In this document: positions 1 through 7,543 of the stretch, piece by piece | Numbering within the stretch: position 1 is the stretch's first letter | Layout of the letters: the number at the start of each line of letters is the position of its first letter | Assembly (NCBI RefSeq): GCF_025751495.1 | Contig: NZ_JAOWKZ010000001.1 | Span: 124,001 to 188,000, forward strand | Length of the DNA stretch: 64,000 nt | From: Albidovulum litorale | GTDB lineage: Bacteria > Pseudomonadota > Alphaproteobacteria > Rhodobacterales > Rhodobacteraceae | Reading direction: 5' to 3' | Program-made: the position numbers and the translations under genes | Notes under the pieces: model-generated | The model's input: the letters and a program-made list of their open reading frames with translations, nothing else | Databases searched by the model: none | Told to the model about the DNA's origin: nothing

Positions 1-411
1 CTTTTGAATGCGCGGTTGGTCCCCCATCTCGGCATGCGGTTCATGGTAAAGGCGACCTTTGCTGCACAGGTTGCGAATTCCACCGTCATTCTGGCGATTT
101 TCATGTTTGGTCTCGTTCCGGATTACATGAACTTCTGGTTCTATCTTTACTGGACAATAACAGTTTTCTTCATGATCGGCCTGACCATCGGCAATCTCAA
201 CGCGCTGGCACTGGAACCGATGGGCCATATCGCCGGCATGGCGAGCTCCATCGTGGCGGCATTGGCAACGGTTCTTTCCGTTCTTGTCGCGGTGCCAATC
301 GGATTGGCTTTTGATGGCACACCAGTGCCGCTGATGGCCGGGGTTTTGGGTTGTTCGCTGACGGCCCTTCTCCTGATGCGGCTGGTCCCGCGTGCGGATG
401 TTATCGGATAA
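1..411 (+). CDS. MFS multidrug exporter, C-terminal part (cut by window edge)
   Basis: The reading frame is open to the left edge, so only the last 136 residues are visible. They form about four hydrophobic membrane segments separated by short loops, with a segment containing GMASSIVAAL, which is typical of the C-terminal half of Bcr/CflA-type major facilitator drug exporters. These proteins sit in the inner membrane and expel drugs by proton antiport. The family assignment rests on this C-terminal pattern only; the N-terminal signature motifs lie outside the window. The gene converges on mfd, with 281 bases between them. Confidence 0.6.
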   Translation, partial: LLNARLVPHLGMRFMVKATFAAQVANSTVILAIFMFGLVPDYMNFWFYLYWTITVFFMIGLTIGNLNALALEPMGHIAGMASSIVAALATVLSVLVAVPIGLAFDGTPVPLMAGVLGCSLTALLLMRLVPRADVIG

Positions 412-692
412 CATCGGAGCGCGATTGTTTAGCCAGCAGCGATAACTCAATCCTAAATCCGGCGGTGTTCTTGTGACGCCGCAAAAGGTCCGGTGGGGTA
501 TCACAATACTCGGGTCAGGTTCGTGGCATGTCGTCACGTATCGCGCCAGGTGGTTAGCTAGTGATGTCTTGCAGCGTCGGCTATTGGTGCGATGTCGACG
601 GGTGTGTCTGGTAACCGGGCCAACGGCCGGGGTCTGTCCCTGCCCTTTGGCCAGAAAGGCGGTGGCCCAATCCCCGGGTCACCGCCTTTCGA
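412..692. other. Intergenic region between convergent genes
   Basis: I see no credible gene in these 281 bases. Short open frames here lack ribosome binding sites and resemble no family I know. The only clear structure is the hairpin near the end of mfd, listed separately. Confidence 0.6.
654..690 (-). terminator. Hairpin downstream of mfd
   Basis: An 11-bp perfect inverted repeat (GAAAGGCGGTG at 654-664 and its complement at 680-690) lies 3 bases past the mfd stop codon. There is no strong T run on the mfd strand, so it may be a weak terminator or an mRNA 3'-end stabiliser. Confidence 0.55.
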
Positions 693-3600
693 TTACTTTG
701 CGGCCACAACTTTCGCTTTCTCCGCCAGATCGCGGGCGATGGCGTATGCGCCCTTGACCTTGTCGCTGTCCTTGGCCCAGTCGCGGCGCACGATGACCTT
801 GTTGTCCTTGATCTTCGCAAGACCATTCTGCGCCTGAAGATAATCGACCAACCCGCTGGGGGACGGGAATTTATCCATGTGAAACTGGATCGTCGCACCC
901 TTCGGCCCTGCATCAAGCCGTCCGATATGGGCACGGCGGCACATCGCCTTGATCCGCATCACCAGCAAGAGAGTATTCACCTCTTTCGGCACCGGCCCGA
1001 AACGGTCGATCAGTTCGGCCGCAAACCCTTCCAGTTCGACCTTCGTCGTCAGCGACGACAGGCGCCGGTAAAGGCCGAGCCGAACGTCAAGGTCCGGGAC
1101 GTAGCTTTCTGGGATCATCACGGGCACGCCGAGATTGATCTGCGGCGACCACTGGCCGTCATCCTCGGTCGGCGTCGCAATATCACCCGCCTTGATCCGG
1201 GCAATCGTCTCTTCCAGCATCGCCTGGTAGAGTTCATAGCCGACCTCGTTGATGTGGCCGGATTGCTCCTCGCCCAGAATGTTACCGGCACCCCGCAGGT
1301 CGAGGTCCTGGCTGGCCAGCGAGAATCCCGCGCCGAGGCTGTCGAGGCTGCCCAGAAGGCGCAGCCGCTTCTGCGCATTCGGTGTCAGCGGCGTGCGGGG
1401 CTTGGTGGTCAGGTAGCAGTAGGCGCGCAGCTTCGATCGCCCCACCCGGCCCCGGATCTGATAGAGCTGCGCGAGCCCGAACATATCGGCGCGGTGGATG
1501 ACCATCGTGTTCGCCGTCGGGATATCCAGACCGCTTTCGACGATGGTGGTCGCCAAGAGGACATCATACTGGCCGTCATAGAAGGCGTTCATGCGTTCGT
1601 CGAGATCGCCCGCCGCCATCTGACCATGGGCGATGACATAGGAGACCTCAGGGACATTGGTCTTCAGGAAGTCTTCGATCTCGGGCAGATCCTTGATGCG
1701 CGGGACGACATAGAAGGACTGCCCGCCCCGGTACCGTTCGCGCAGAAGCGCCTCGCGAATAGTGACTGAGTCGAACTCGCTGACATAGGTGCGGATCGCT
1801 AGACGGTCGACTGGCGGAGTGCCGATTATCGAAAGATCACGGACACCTGTGAGCGAAAGTTGAAGTGTCCGCGGGATCGGTGTGGCGGTCAGTGTCAGGA
1901 CATGGATCTCGGATCGCATCTCCTTCAGGCGTTCCTTGTGGGTGACGCCGAAATGCTGTTCCTCGTCTATGACCAGCAGACCGAGATTGCGGAACTTCAC
2001 CTGTTTGGCCAGAACCGCATGGGTGCCGATGACAATATCTACCGTACCCTCGGCCAGCCCTTCGCGTGTGGCCTGTGCGTCGCGGGCGGAGACAAAGCGG
2101 GACAAGGGCCGGACCGTGATCGCCGTGCCTCGGAAGCGTTCGGAGAAGGTCTTGAAATGCTGCCGCGCGAGCAGTGTCGTCGGCGCGATCACGGCGACCT
2201 GTACGCCCGACATCGCCGCGATGAACGCGGCGCGCATCGCGACCTCGGTCTTGCCGAAGCCGACATCGCCGACAATCAGCCGATCCATCGGCCGACCTTC
2301 GGCCAGATCGTCCACCACCTCGTCGATCGCTGAAAGCTGATCGTCGGTTTCCTGATAGGGAAAGCGGGCCGAAAACGCGTCCCATTCATGGTGCGGCGCC
2401 TCAAGGATCGGCGCTTTGCGCAGAAGCCGTTCAGCAGCGACCCGCATCAGCCGTTCGGCGATCTGGCGGATGCGTTCCTTGAGCTTGGCCTTCTTGGCCT
2501 GCCAGGCCCCGCCGCCGAGTTTGTCCAGAAGGCCCTCTTCATGGCCGTAACGGCTGAGGAGTTCGATATTCTCGACCGGCAGGAACAGCCGGTCGCCGCC
2601 CGCATATTCCAGCGCCACGCAATCATGCGGCGCGCCGAGCGCCAGAATGGTTTCAAGCCCAGTGTAGCGGCCGACTCCGTGGTCGACATGGACCACGAGA
2701 TCGCCGGGTGACAGCGATTGCGCCTCGGTCAGGAAGTTTTCGGCCTTGCGCTTTTTCTTTGCGCCCCGGATCAGCCGGTCTCCCAGAACGTCCTGTTCGG
2801 AAATGACGGTCAGGCCCTTGCCCTCGAACCCGTGTTCGAGCGCCCAGACGACAAGGAAAAGCCCGCCCTTACCTTCGGGAACATCGCGGAAATCACGGAT
2901 GAGTTTGGCCCCATGGACCTCCTCATCCTCCAGCAAGCCTTTCAAACGCTCCCGCGCGCCTTCGGAATACGATGCGACGACAACCTGCCCGTCGGCACGG
3001 CGTGCATTCAGGTGGTCCGCCAGCGCACTAAAAAGATTGACATTCTCAAGCTGGCGTTCGGGCGCGAAATTCCGACCGATGCGCCCGCCCGCATCCAGAA
3101 CGCCAGGCCCTGTGGCCTGCGGCAACTCCACCAGCTGGATCACGCGGTGCCCGCCAAGCGCCGCATCCCATGCGCTATCATCAAGGTAAAGCAGCCCCGG
3201 CGCCGCGGGTTTATAGACCGAATCCAGCCGGTCCCTACGCTTCATGGCCTCCAGACGCGTATCGTATTGATCCGCAATCCCGACCCACCGTGCATCGCGG
3301 GCAGGCGTGATCTGATCGTCCAGCATGACCGAGGCGCCGGGCAGGTAGTCAAAGAGCGTCTCAAGCCGCTCGTGGAAGAAGGGCAACCAGTGTTCCATGC
3401 CCGCATGTTTGCGGCCTGCGCTGACGGCCTCGTACAAGGGATCGTCGGTGCCAGCAGCGCCGAATTCGATCCGGTAATTCTGGCGGAACCGGGTGATCGA
3501 CGCCTCGTCCAGGATGACCTCGGAGACCGGCGCAAGTTCCACAACCGTCAGTTTCTCGGTCGTCCTTTGCGTTGCCGGGTCGAAACGCCGCGCGCCGTCC

Positions 3601-4142
3601 AGCACATCACCGAAAAGATCAAGCCGGACCGGACCGCCCTCGCCCGGCGGATAGATGTCGATGATGCCGCCCCGGATCGCATAATCACCGGGTTCGGTCA
3701 CAGTGGGGCTCTGGCTGAACCCCATACGAACAAGGAAGTCGCGCAGAGCACCTTCGTTGATCCGTTGACCTACCCGTGCGGTGAAAGCGGACGCTTGCAA
3801 CACCTCGCGCGCGGGCAGCTTCTGCGTGGCTGCATTCAGTGTGGTCAGCAGGATGAACGGACCCGGAAGACCCTGTGTCAGCGCGGCTAGCGTTGCCATG
3901 CGGGTGGCCGAAGTATCGGCATTCGGCGAAACCCGGTCGTAAGGCAGGCAATCCCATGCCGGAAAGGTCAGCACCAACGCATCGGGCGCAAAGAAGGCCA
4001 AAGCTGCCCGCATTGCCTCCATCCGCTTGTCATCGCGGGCGATGTGGCAGACAGACACGCCTTTGGCCAACTCCGCGGCGAGGAGTCGGGCGTCATAACC
4101 CTCGGGGGCGCCGGTTAAAGTGATATGGGCGGGCATTGTCAT
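693..4142 (-). CDS. mfd: Transcription-repair coupling factor Mfd
   Basis: A full-length Mfd of 1149 residues, the usual size. Mfd is an ATP-driven translocase that pushes stalled RNA polymerase off damaged template DNA and recruits UvrA for nucleotide excision repair. Visible parts in order are the UvrB-like N-terminal region, a CarD-like polymerase-interacting domain (around residue 484, VHVDHGVGRYTG), helicase motif I (GDVGFGKTE, near residue 620), a DEEQ motif II (near 726), motif VI-like QIRGRVGRS, and the C-terminal TRCF domain. The start is ATG at 4142; a second ATG two codons in is equally possible. It lies 31 bases after the small membrane-protein gene on the same strand and is probably co-transcribed with it. 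Confidence 0.97.
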   Translation of the reverse strand: MTMPAHITLTGAPEGYDARLLAAELAKGVSVCHIARDDKRMEAMRAALAFFAPDALVLTFPAWDCLPYDRVSPNADTSATRMATLAALTQGLPGPFILLTTLNAATQKLPAREVLQASAFTARVGQRINEGALRDFLVRMGFSQSPTVTEPGDYAIRGGIIDIYPPGEGGPVRLDLFGDVLDGARRFDPATQRTTEKLTVVELAPVSEVILDEASITRFRQNYRIEFGAAGTDDPLYEAVSAGRKHAGMEHWLPFFHERLETLFDYLPGASVMLDDQITPARDARWVGIADQYDTRLEAMKRRDRLDSVYKPAAPGLLYLDDSAWDAALGGHRVIQLVELPQATGPGVLDAGGRIGRNFAPERQLENVNLFSALADHLNARRADGQVVVASYSEGARERLKGLLEDEEVHGAKLIRDFRDVPEGKGGLFLVVWALEHGFEGKGLTVISEQDVLGDRLIRGAKKKRKAENFLTEAQSLSPGDLVVHVDHGVGRYTGLETILALGAPHDCVALEYAGGDRLFLPVENIELLSRYGHEEGLLDKLGGGAWQAKKAKLKERIRQIAERLMRVAAERLLRKAPILEAPHHEWDAFSARFPYQETDDQLSAIDEVVDDLAEGRPMDRLIVGDVGFGKTEVAMRAAFIAAMSGVQVAVIAPTTLLARQHFKTFSERFRGTAITVRPLSRFVSARDAQATREGLAEGTVDIVIGTHAVLAKQVKFRNLGLLVIDEEQHFGVTHKERLKEMRSEIHVLTLTATPIPRTLQLSLTGVRDLSIIGTPPVDRLAIRTYVSEFDSVTIREALLRERYRGGQSFYVVPRIKDLPEIEDFLKTNVPEVSYVIAHGQMAAGDLDERMNAFYDGQYDVLLATTIVESGLDIPTANTMVIHRADMFGLAQLYQIRGRVGRSKLRAYCYLTTKPRTPLTPNAQKRLRLLGSLDSLGAGFSLASQDLDLRGAGNILGEEQSGHINEVGYELYQAMLEETIARIKAGDIATPTEDDGQWSPQINLGVPVMIPESYVPDLDVRLGLYRRLSSLTTKVELEGFAAELIDRFGPVPKEVNTLLLVMRIKAMCRRAHIGRLDAGPKGATIQFHMDKFPSPSGLVDYLQAQNGLAKIKDNKVIVRRDWAKDSDKVKGAYAIARDLAEKAKVVAAK

Positions 4143-4173
4143 CCGCCTTCACCTATCCGCCCCATGGCCGGTG

Positions 4174-4701
4174 TCAACCGGGCAGGACCGAGATGTTGAA
4201 ATTCTGAAGCATCCCCCAGATCGCGGTGACGAAGATCGAGATCATGCCGAGCACCTGAACAGCCAGTCTGTGAAGTGACAACCGCCGCCGCAGGACTTCA
4301 CCCCGGTCGCCGTTTTTGTCGATGTGCCGTGCCGTCATGACGGTCATGAAGGCGACCAGGGTCATGGGCGCGCCGATCAGGAACAGGGCCTGGCAGAACT
4401 CCACCTTGTAGACAAACCCCAAAAGCGCCAGCGTGGTAAGGGTGAATGACAAAAGGATCATCAGGAACAAACCCGCCTCAGCTACAATATAAAGAATGCG
4501 GTTGACATTGATACGGACGAGGTCTTCGAGGTCAGTTTCCGCCTGCCCACCAACACGCCGGGCACGCAGCACCATGTCATAGGGCACCCCGAGCACCCAG
4601 TGCGACGCAGTTGACCAGGTAACGGCCAGTGCGATCCAGTACCACAGATTGGAAAACGACCTCAGGTCAATAAGGTCCAAAATCAGCCGCGTCCAATCCA
4701 A
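4174..4701 (-). CDS. Conserved small inner-membrane protein (the kind named 'component of SufBCD complex' in Rhodobacterales)
   Basis: A 175-residue protein with about four hydrophobic segments (around residues 20-40, 75-95, 100-125 and 150-170) and polar loops. I recognise it as a family restricted to Rhodobacterales whose database name often links it to the SufBCD iron-sulfur machinery. I know of no experimental basis for that name, and no suf genes are in the window. It lies just upstream of mfd on the same strand and is divergent from hemB. Its function should be treated as unknown. Confidence 0.7.
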   Translation of the reverse strand: MDWTRLILDLIDLRSFSNLWYWIALAVTWSTASHWVLGVPYDMVLRARRVGGQAETDLEDLVRINVNRILYIVAEAGLFLMILLSFTLTTLALLGFVYKVEFCQALFLIGAPMTLVAFMTVMTARHIDKNGDRGEVLRRRLSLHRLAVQVLGMISIFVTAIWGMLQNFNISVLPG

Positions 4702-4821
4702 TTCCTGCCCCTCGCCCTTCTGCCGTCGCCGATGCTATCGCCGCCCTGCGACGGTTTCCACCCTTGAGATGTATCCCGATCCGTGCGAACCGCTTGTTAA
4801 GTTGACGAAAGAGCGATTGCC

Positions 4822-5817
4822 ATGACCCCGACAGATGCGAGCTTTCCCGCCGCCCGTTTCCGCCGCCTGCGACGGACGCAAGCATTGCGAGACCTTGTGG
4901 CTGAACACCGCCTGAGCGTAAAGGACCTGATCTGGCCGCTCTTCGTGACCGATGTCGCCGGGGCGGATGCACCGGTGGCCTCGATGCCTGGCGTGTCACG
5001 CCTGACCGTCGAGGGCACGGTACGCGCCGCCGAGGAGGCGGCAAAGCTTGGAATTCCGGCAATCTGCCTGTTTCCGTATACCGATCCCGCATTGAAGACC
5101 GAAACCTGCGAAGAGGCCTGGAACCCTGAAAACCTATCGAACCGCGCCGTGCGGGCGATCAAGGCTGCCGTGCCCGAGATCGCGGTGATGACCGACGTCG
5201 CACTCGACCCCTACAACGCCAATGGCCATGACGGGCTGGTGCGCGACGGAGTGATCCTGAACGACGAGACGATCGAGGCGTTGGTCAGGATGGCGCTGGC
5301 GCAGGCCGAGGCGGGGGCCGATATCCTTGGTCCTTCGGACATGATGGATGGCCGCATCGGTGCGATGCGCCGGGCGCTGGAGGCCGACGGCCACAAGGAT
5401 GTGACGATCCTCTCTTATGCGGCGAAATTTGCGAGTGCCTTCTACGGTCCGTTCCGCGACGCGGTCGGTGCTTCGGGTGCGCTCAAGGGTGACAAGAAGA
5501 CCTATCAGATGAACCCGGCCAATCGGGACGAGGCGCTGCGGTTGGTTGCCCGCGACCTTTCCGAAGGTGCGGATATGGTGATGGTCAAGCCGGGCATGCC
5601 ATACCTCGACATCTGCCGCGATGTGAAAAATGCGTTCGGTGTGCCGACCTACGCCTATCAGGTCTCGGGCGAATACGCGATGCTTAAGGGTGCGATCCTG
5701 AATGGATGGGTGAAGGAGGAGGTAATGCTGGAAAGCCTTCTGGCCTTCCGACGCGCAGGCTGCGACGGGATTTTGACCTATTTCGCCCCCGATGCGGCAC
5801 GGGCCTTGGCTGGCTGA
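4822..5817 (+). CDS. hemB: Delta-aminolevulinic acid dehydratase (porphobilinogen synthase)
   Basis: HemB condenses two 5-aminolevulinate molecules to porphobilinogen, the second committed step of heme, siroheme, cobalamin and bacteriochlorophyll synthesis. The 331-residue length fits. Both active-site lysines are in their usual contexts: Lys202 in SYAAKFASAFYG and Lys256 in MVKPGMPYLD. The metal-site loop reads DVALDPYNANGHDG; the cysteine triad of zinc enzymes is replaced by Asp/Ala, which marks the magnesium-dependent type usual in alphaproteobacteria. The start is ATG at 4822. A modest AAAGAG lies about ten bases upstream. It is transcribed away from the membrane-protein/mfd pair. Confidence 0.97.
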   Translation: MTPTDASFPAARFRRLRRTQALRDLVAEHRLSVKDLIWPLFVTDVAGADAPVASMPGVSRLTVEGTVRAAEEAAKLGIPAICLFPYTDPALKTETCEEAWNPENLSNRAVRAIKAAVPEIAVMTDVALDPYNANGHDGLVRDGVILNDETIEALVRMALAQAEAGADILGPSDMMDGRIGAMRRALEADGHKDVTILSYAAKFASAFYGPFRDAVGASGALKGDKKTYQMNPANRDEALRLVARDLSEGADMVMVKPGMPYLDICRDVKNAFGVPTYAYQVSGEYAMLKGAILNGWVKEEVMLESLLAFRRAGCDGILTYFAPDAARALAG

Positions 5818-5854
5818 AGCACGCTCATCTTCTCGTGCCCCGGCACAACACTTA

Positions 5855-5883
5855 ATGACATGGCGGGTATTCTGCCCTATAGA
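5855..5883 (+). promoter_or_regulatory. Predicted sigma-70 promoter of the SYLF lipoprotein gene
   Basis: ATGACA (5855-5860), a 17-base spacer and TATAGA (5878-5883) form a good housekeeping promoter about 56 bases before the lipoprotein start. It implies transcription separate from hemB. Confidence 0.5.
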
Positions 5884-5939
5884 TGGTAGTGAACCGGCCA
5901 GACAAGGTCGGCATAGGCAGTTGAGAGCGGAGCAGTAAC

Positions 5940-6497
5940 ATGAACGGACTTTCCCGTCGCAACATCATCCTATCGGGCGGCGCGGTGCTGGGACTTGCCG
6001 CGTGCGGCAACGGCGTCGGTGGTCAGGGCGGCGCGCGCCTCGATGCTCGGGTCGACGCGACGCGCGATTACGTGCGCGCGAATTTTCCGGGCGCCACAGC
6101 CGAAATCGCAAATGCGGCCGGTGTTCTCTACATGCCGGTCGTGACCGAGGCGGGTTTTGGCTTCGGCGGGGCTTACGGGCGCGGCGCGCTCCGGATCAAC
6201 GATGTGACGGTGGACTACTACTCGGCGACACAGGCGAGCTGGGGCTTGCAGATCGGCGCCCAGCAGTACTCGCATGTACTGGTGTTTCGCACGCCGGAGG
6301 CTCTGTCCAAATTCCGCGCAGCCGATGGCTGGGCCGCAGGCACCGACATCGTCTACGCGCTGCCCGATGGCGGCGCCGCAGCCGGGATCGAGACGACAAC
6401 CACCTTGTCGCCCGTCGTGGCCTATGTCTTCGGCCAGTCGGGTTTCATCGCGGGCGCGACACTGAACGGCACGAAGTACAGCCGCATCATTCCCTGA
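5940..6497 (+). CDS. SYLF-domain (Ysc84-like) lipoprotein
   Basis: 185 residues. The N-terminus has a twin-arginine-like SRRN, a hydrophobic stretch and the lipobox LAAC at residues 18-21, so the mature protein should be lipid-anchored. The rest matches the bacterial SYLF domain: an amphipathic region around residue 55 (AGVLYMP), a glycine-rich GFGFGGAYGRGAL, WGLQIGAQ near residue 100, and a C-terminal beta region ending SRIIP. SYLF domains bind phosphoinositides in eukaryotes; the bacterial role is unclear. The gene appears monocistronic and converges on the dehydrogenase at 6543. Confidence 0.8.
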   Translation: MNGLSRRNIILSGGAVLGLAACGNGVGGQGGARLDARVDATRDYVRANFPGATAEIANAAGVLYMPVVTEAGFGFGGAYGRGALRINDVTVDYYSATQASWGLQIGAQQYSHVLVFRTPEALSKFRAADGWAAGTDIVYALPDGGAAAGIETTTTLSPVVAYVFGQSGFIAGATLNGTKYSRIIP

Positions 6498-6542
6498 GCC
6501 GGTTCCGACCCGCCCGGGGGCGGGCCGACCCGCCGAGGAGGC

Positions 6543-7415
6543 TTATCCGAGCTTGCGGAGCCGGGCAAAAAGGCTCGACGTATCCCAGCGGCCGCCACCC
6601 ATCTTCTGGACATCCTTGTAGAACTGGTCGACCAGCGCCGTGACCGGCAGGCTGGCGCCGTTCTCCTCGGCGGTGGCGAGGCAGATGCCAAGATCCTTGC
6701 GCATCCAGTCTACTGCGAAACCGTAATCGAACTTGCCGTCCTTCATGGTCTTGTGGCGGTTGACCATCTGCCAGGACCCGGCAGCCCCCTGGCTGATCAC
6801 CTCGACGAGTTCCTCAATATCAAGCCCGGCCTTCTCCGCGAAATGCAGCCCTTCGGAAAGGCCCTGGACAAGTCCGGCAATGCAGATCTGGTTGACCATC
6901 TTGGCGAGCTGGCCCGCGCCCGTATCGCCGAGGCGGCGGCAGATACGGGAATAGGCCGCAATCACTGGCTCGGCCCGGTCATAGCTCGCCTGATCGCCGC
7001 CGCACATGACCGAGAGAACACCATTTTCCGCGCCGGCCTGACCGCCGGAGACTGGCGCATCGACATAACCGATCCCGTCTTTTGCCGCAGCGGCGGCGAG
7101 TTCACGGGTAACGGCCGCCGAAACCGTGGTGTGATCGACGAAGACGGATCCCTTTTCCATCCCGGCAAACGCACTGTCGGGGCCGAGGCAAACCGAGCGT
7201 AGGTCGTCGTCATTGCCGACGCAGGCCATCACGAACTCTGCCCCGCGCGCCGCTTCGGCCGGGGTCGCGGCCGCCCGGCCGCCATGCTTTTCCACCCATG
7301 ACGCGGCTTTTGCAGCCGTGCGGTTATAGACCGCTACATCATGACCTTTCGCTGCCAGATGGCCGGCCATCGGAAAGCCCATCACACCCAAGCCAAGAAA
7401 TGCCAGCTTCGCCAT
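6543..7415 (-). CDS. NAD(P)-dependent beta-hydroxyacid dehydrogenase (3-hydroxyisobutyrate dehydrogenase / tartronate semialdehyde reductase family)
   Basis: 290 residues, the typical size. The N-terminus carries the Rossmann motif GLGVMGFPMAGHL, followed by YNRTAAK, the substrate-binding APVSGGQAGAE near residue 120, and the catalytic lysine in GAGQLAKMVNQ near residue 170. The family oxidises 3-hydroxyisobutyrate, or reduces tartronate semialdehyde or succinic semialdehyde. No valine, glyoxylate or glycerate genes are nearby to choose the substrate. A strong GGGAGG lies five bases before the ATG. It is convergent with the SYLF gene and divergent from the acylase. Confidence 0.88.
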   Translation of the reverse strand: MAKLAFLGLGVMGFPMAGHLAAKGHDVAVYNRTAAKAASWVEKHGGRAAATPAEAARGAEFVMACVGNDDDLRSVCLGPDSAFAGMEKGSVFVDHTTVSAAVTRELAAAAAKDGIGYVDAPVSGGQAGAENGVLSVMCGGDQASYDRAEPVIAAYSRICRRLGDTGAGQLAKMVNQICIAGLVQGLSEGLHFAEKAGLDIEELVEVISQGAAGSWQMVNRHKTMKDGKFDYGFAVDWMRKDLGICLATAEENGASLPVTALVDQFYKDVQKMGGGRWDTSSLFARLRKLG

Positions 7416-7543
7416 CCTATCCTCCCAAGATCATTGCGGTTCGGCCCGTTCTGCCCTAGTTAACCGCCCTGCCCGTGCCGTCAACCGGTTGCGAGCTCCG
7501 GCGTCTGCGGGCGCGCCGGACCTGCCTGTCCTTTCGGAGTGTC

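Noticed and set aside
2718-3890. A 390-codon plus-strand frame inside mfd
   Set aside because: Antisense shadow of Mfd, composition unlike real proteins.
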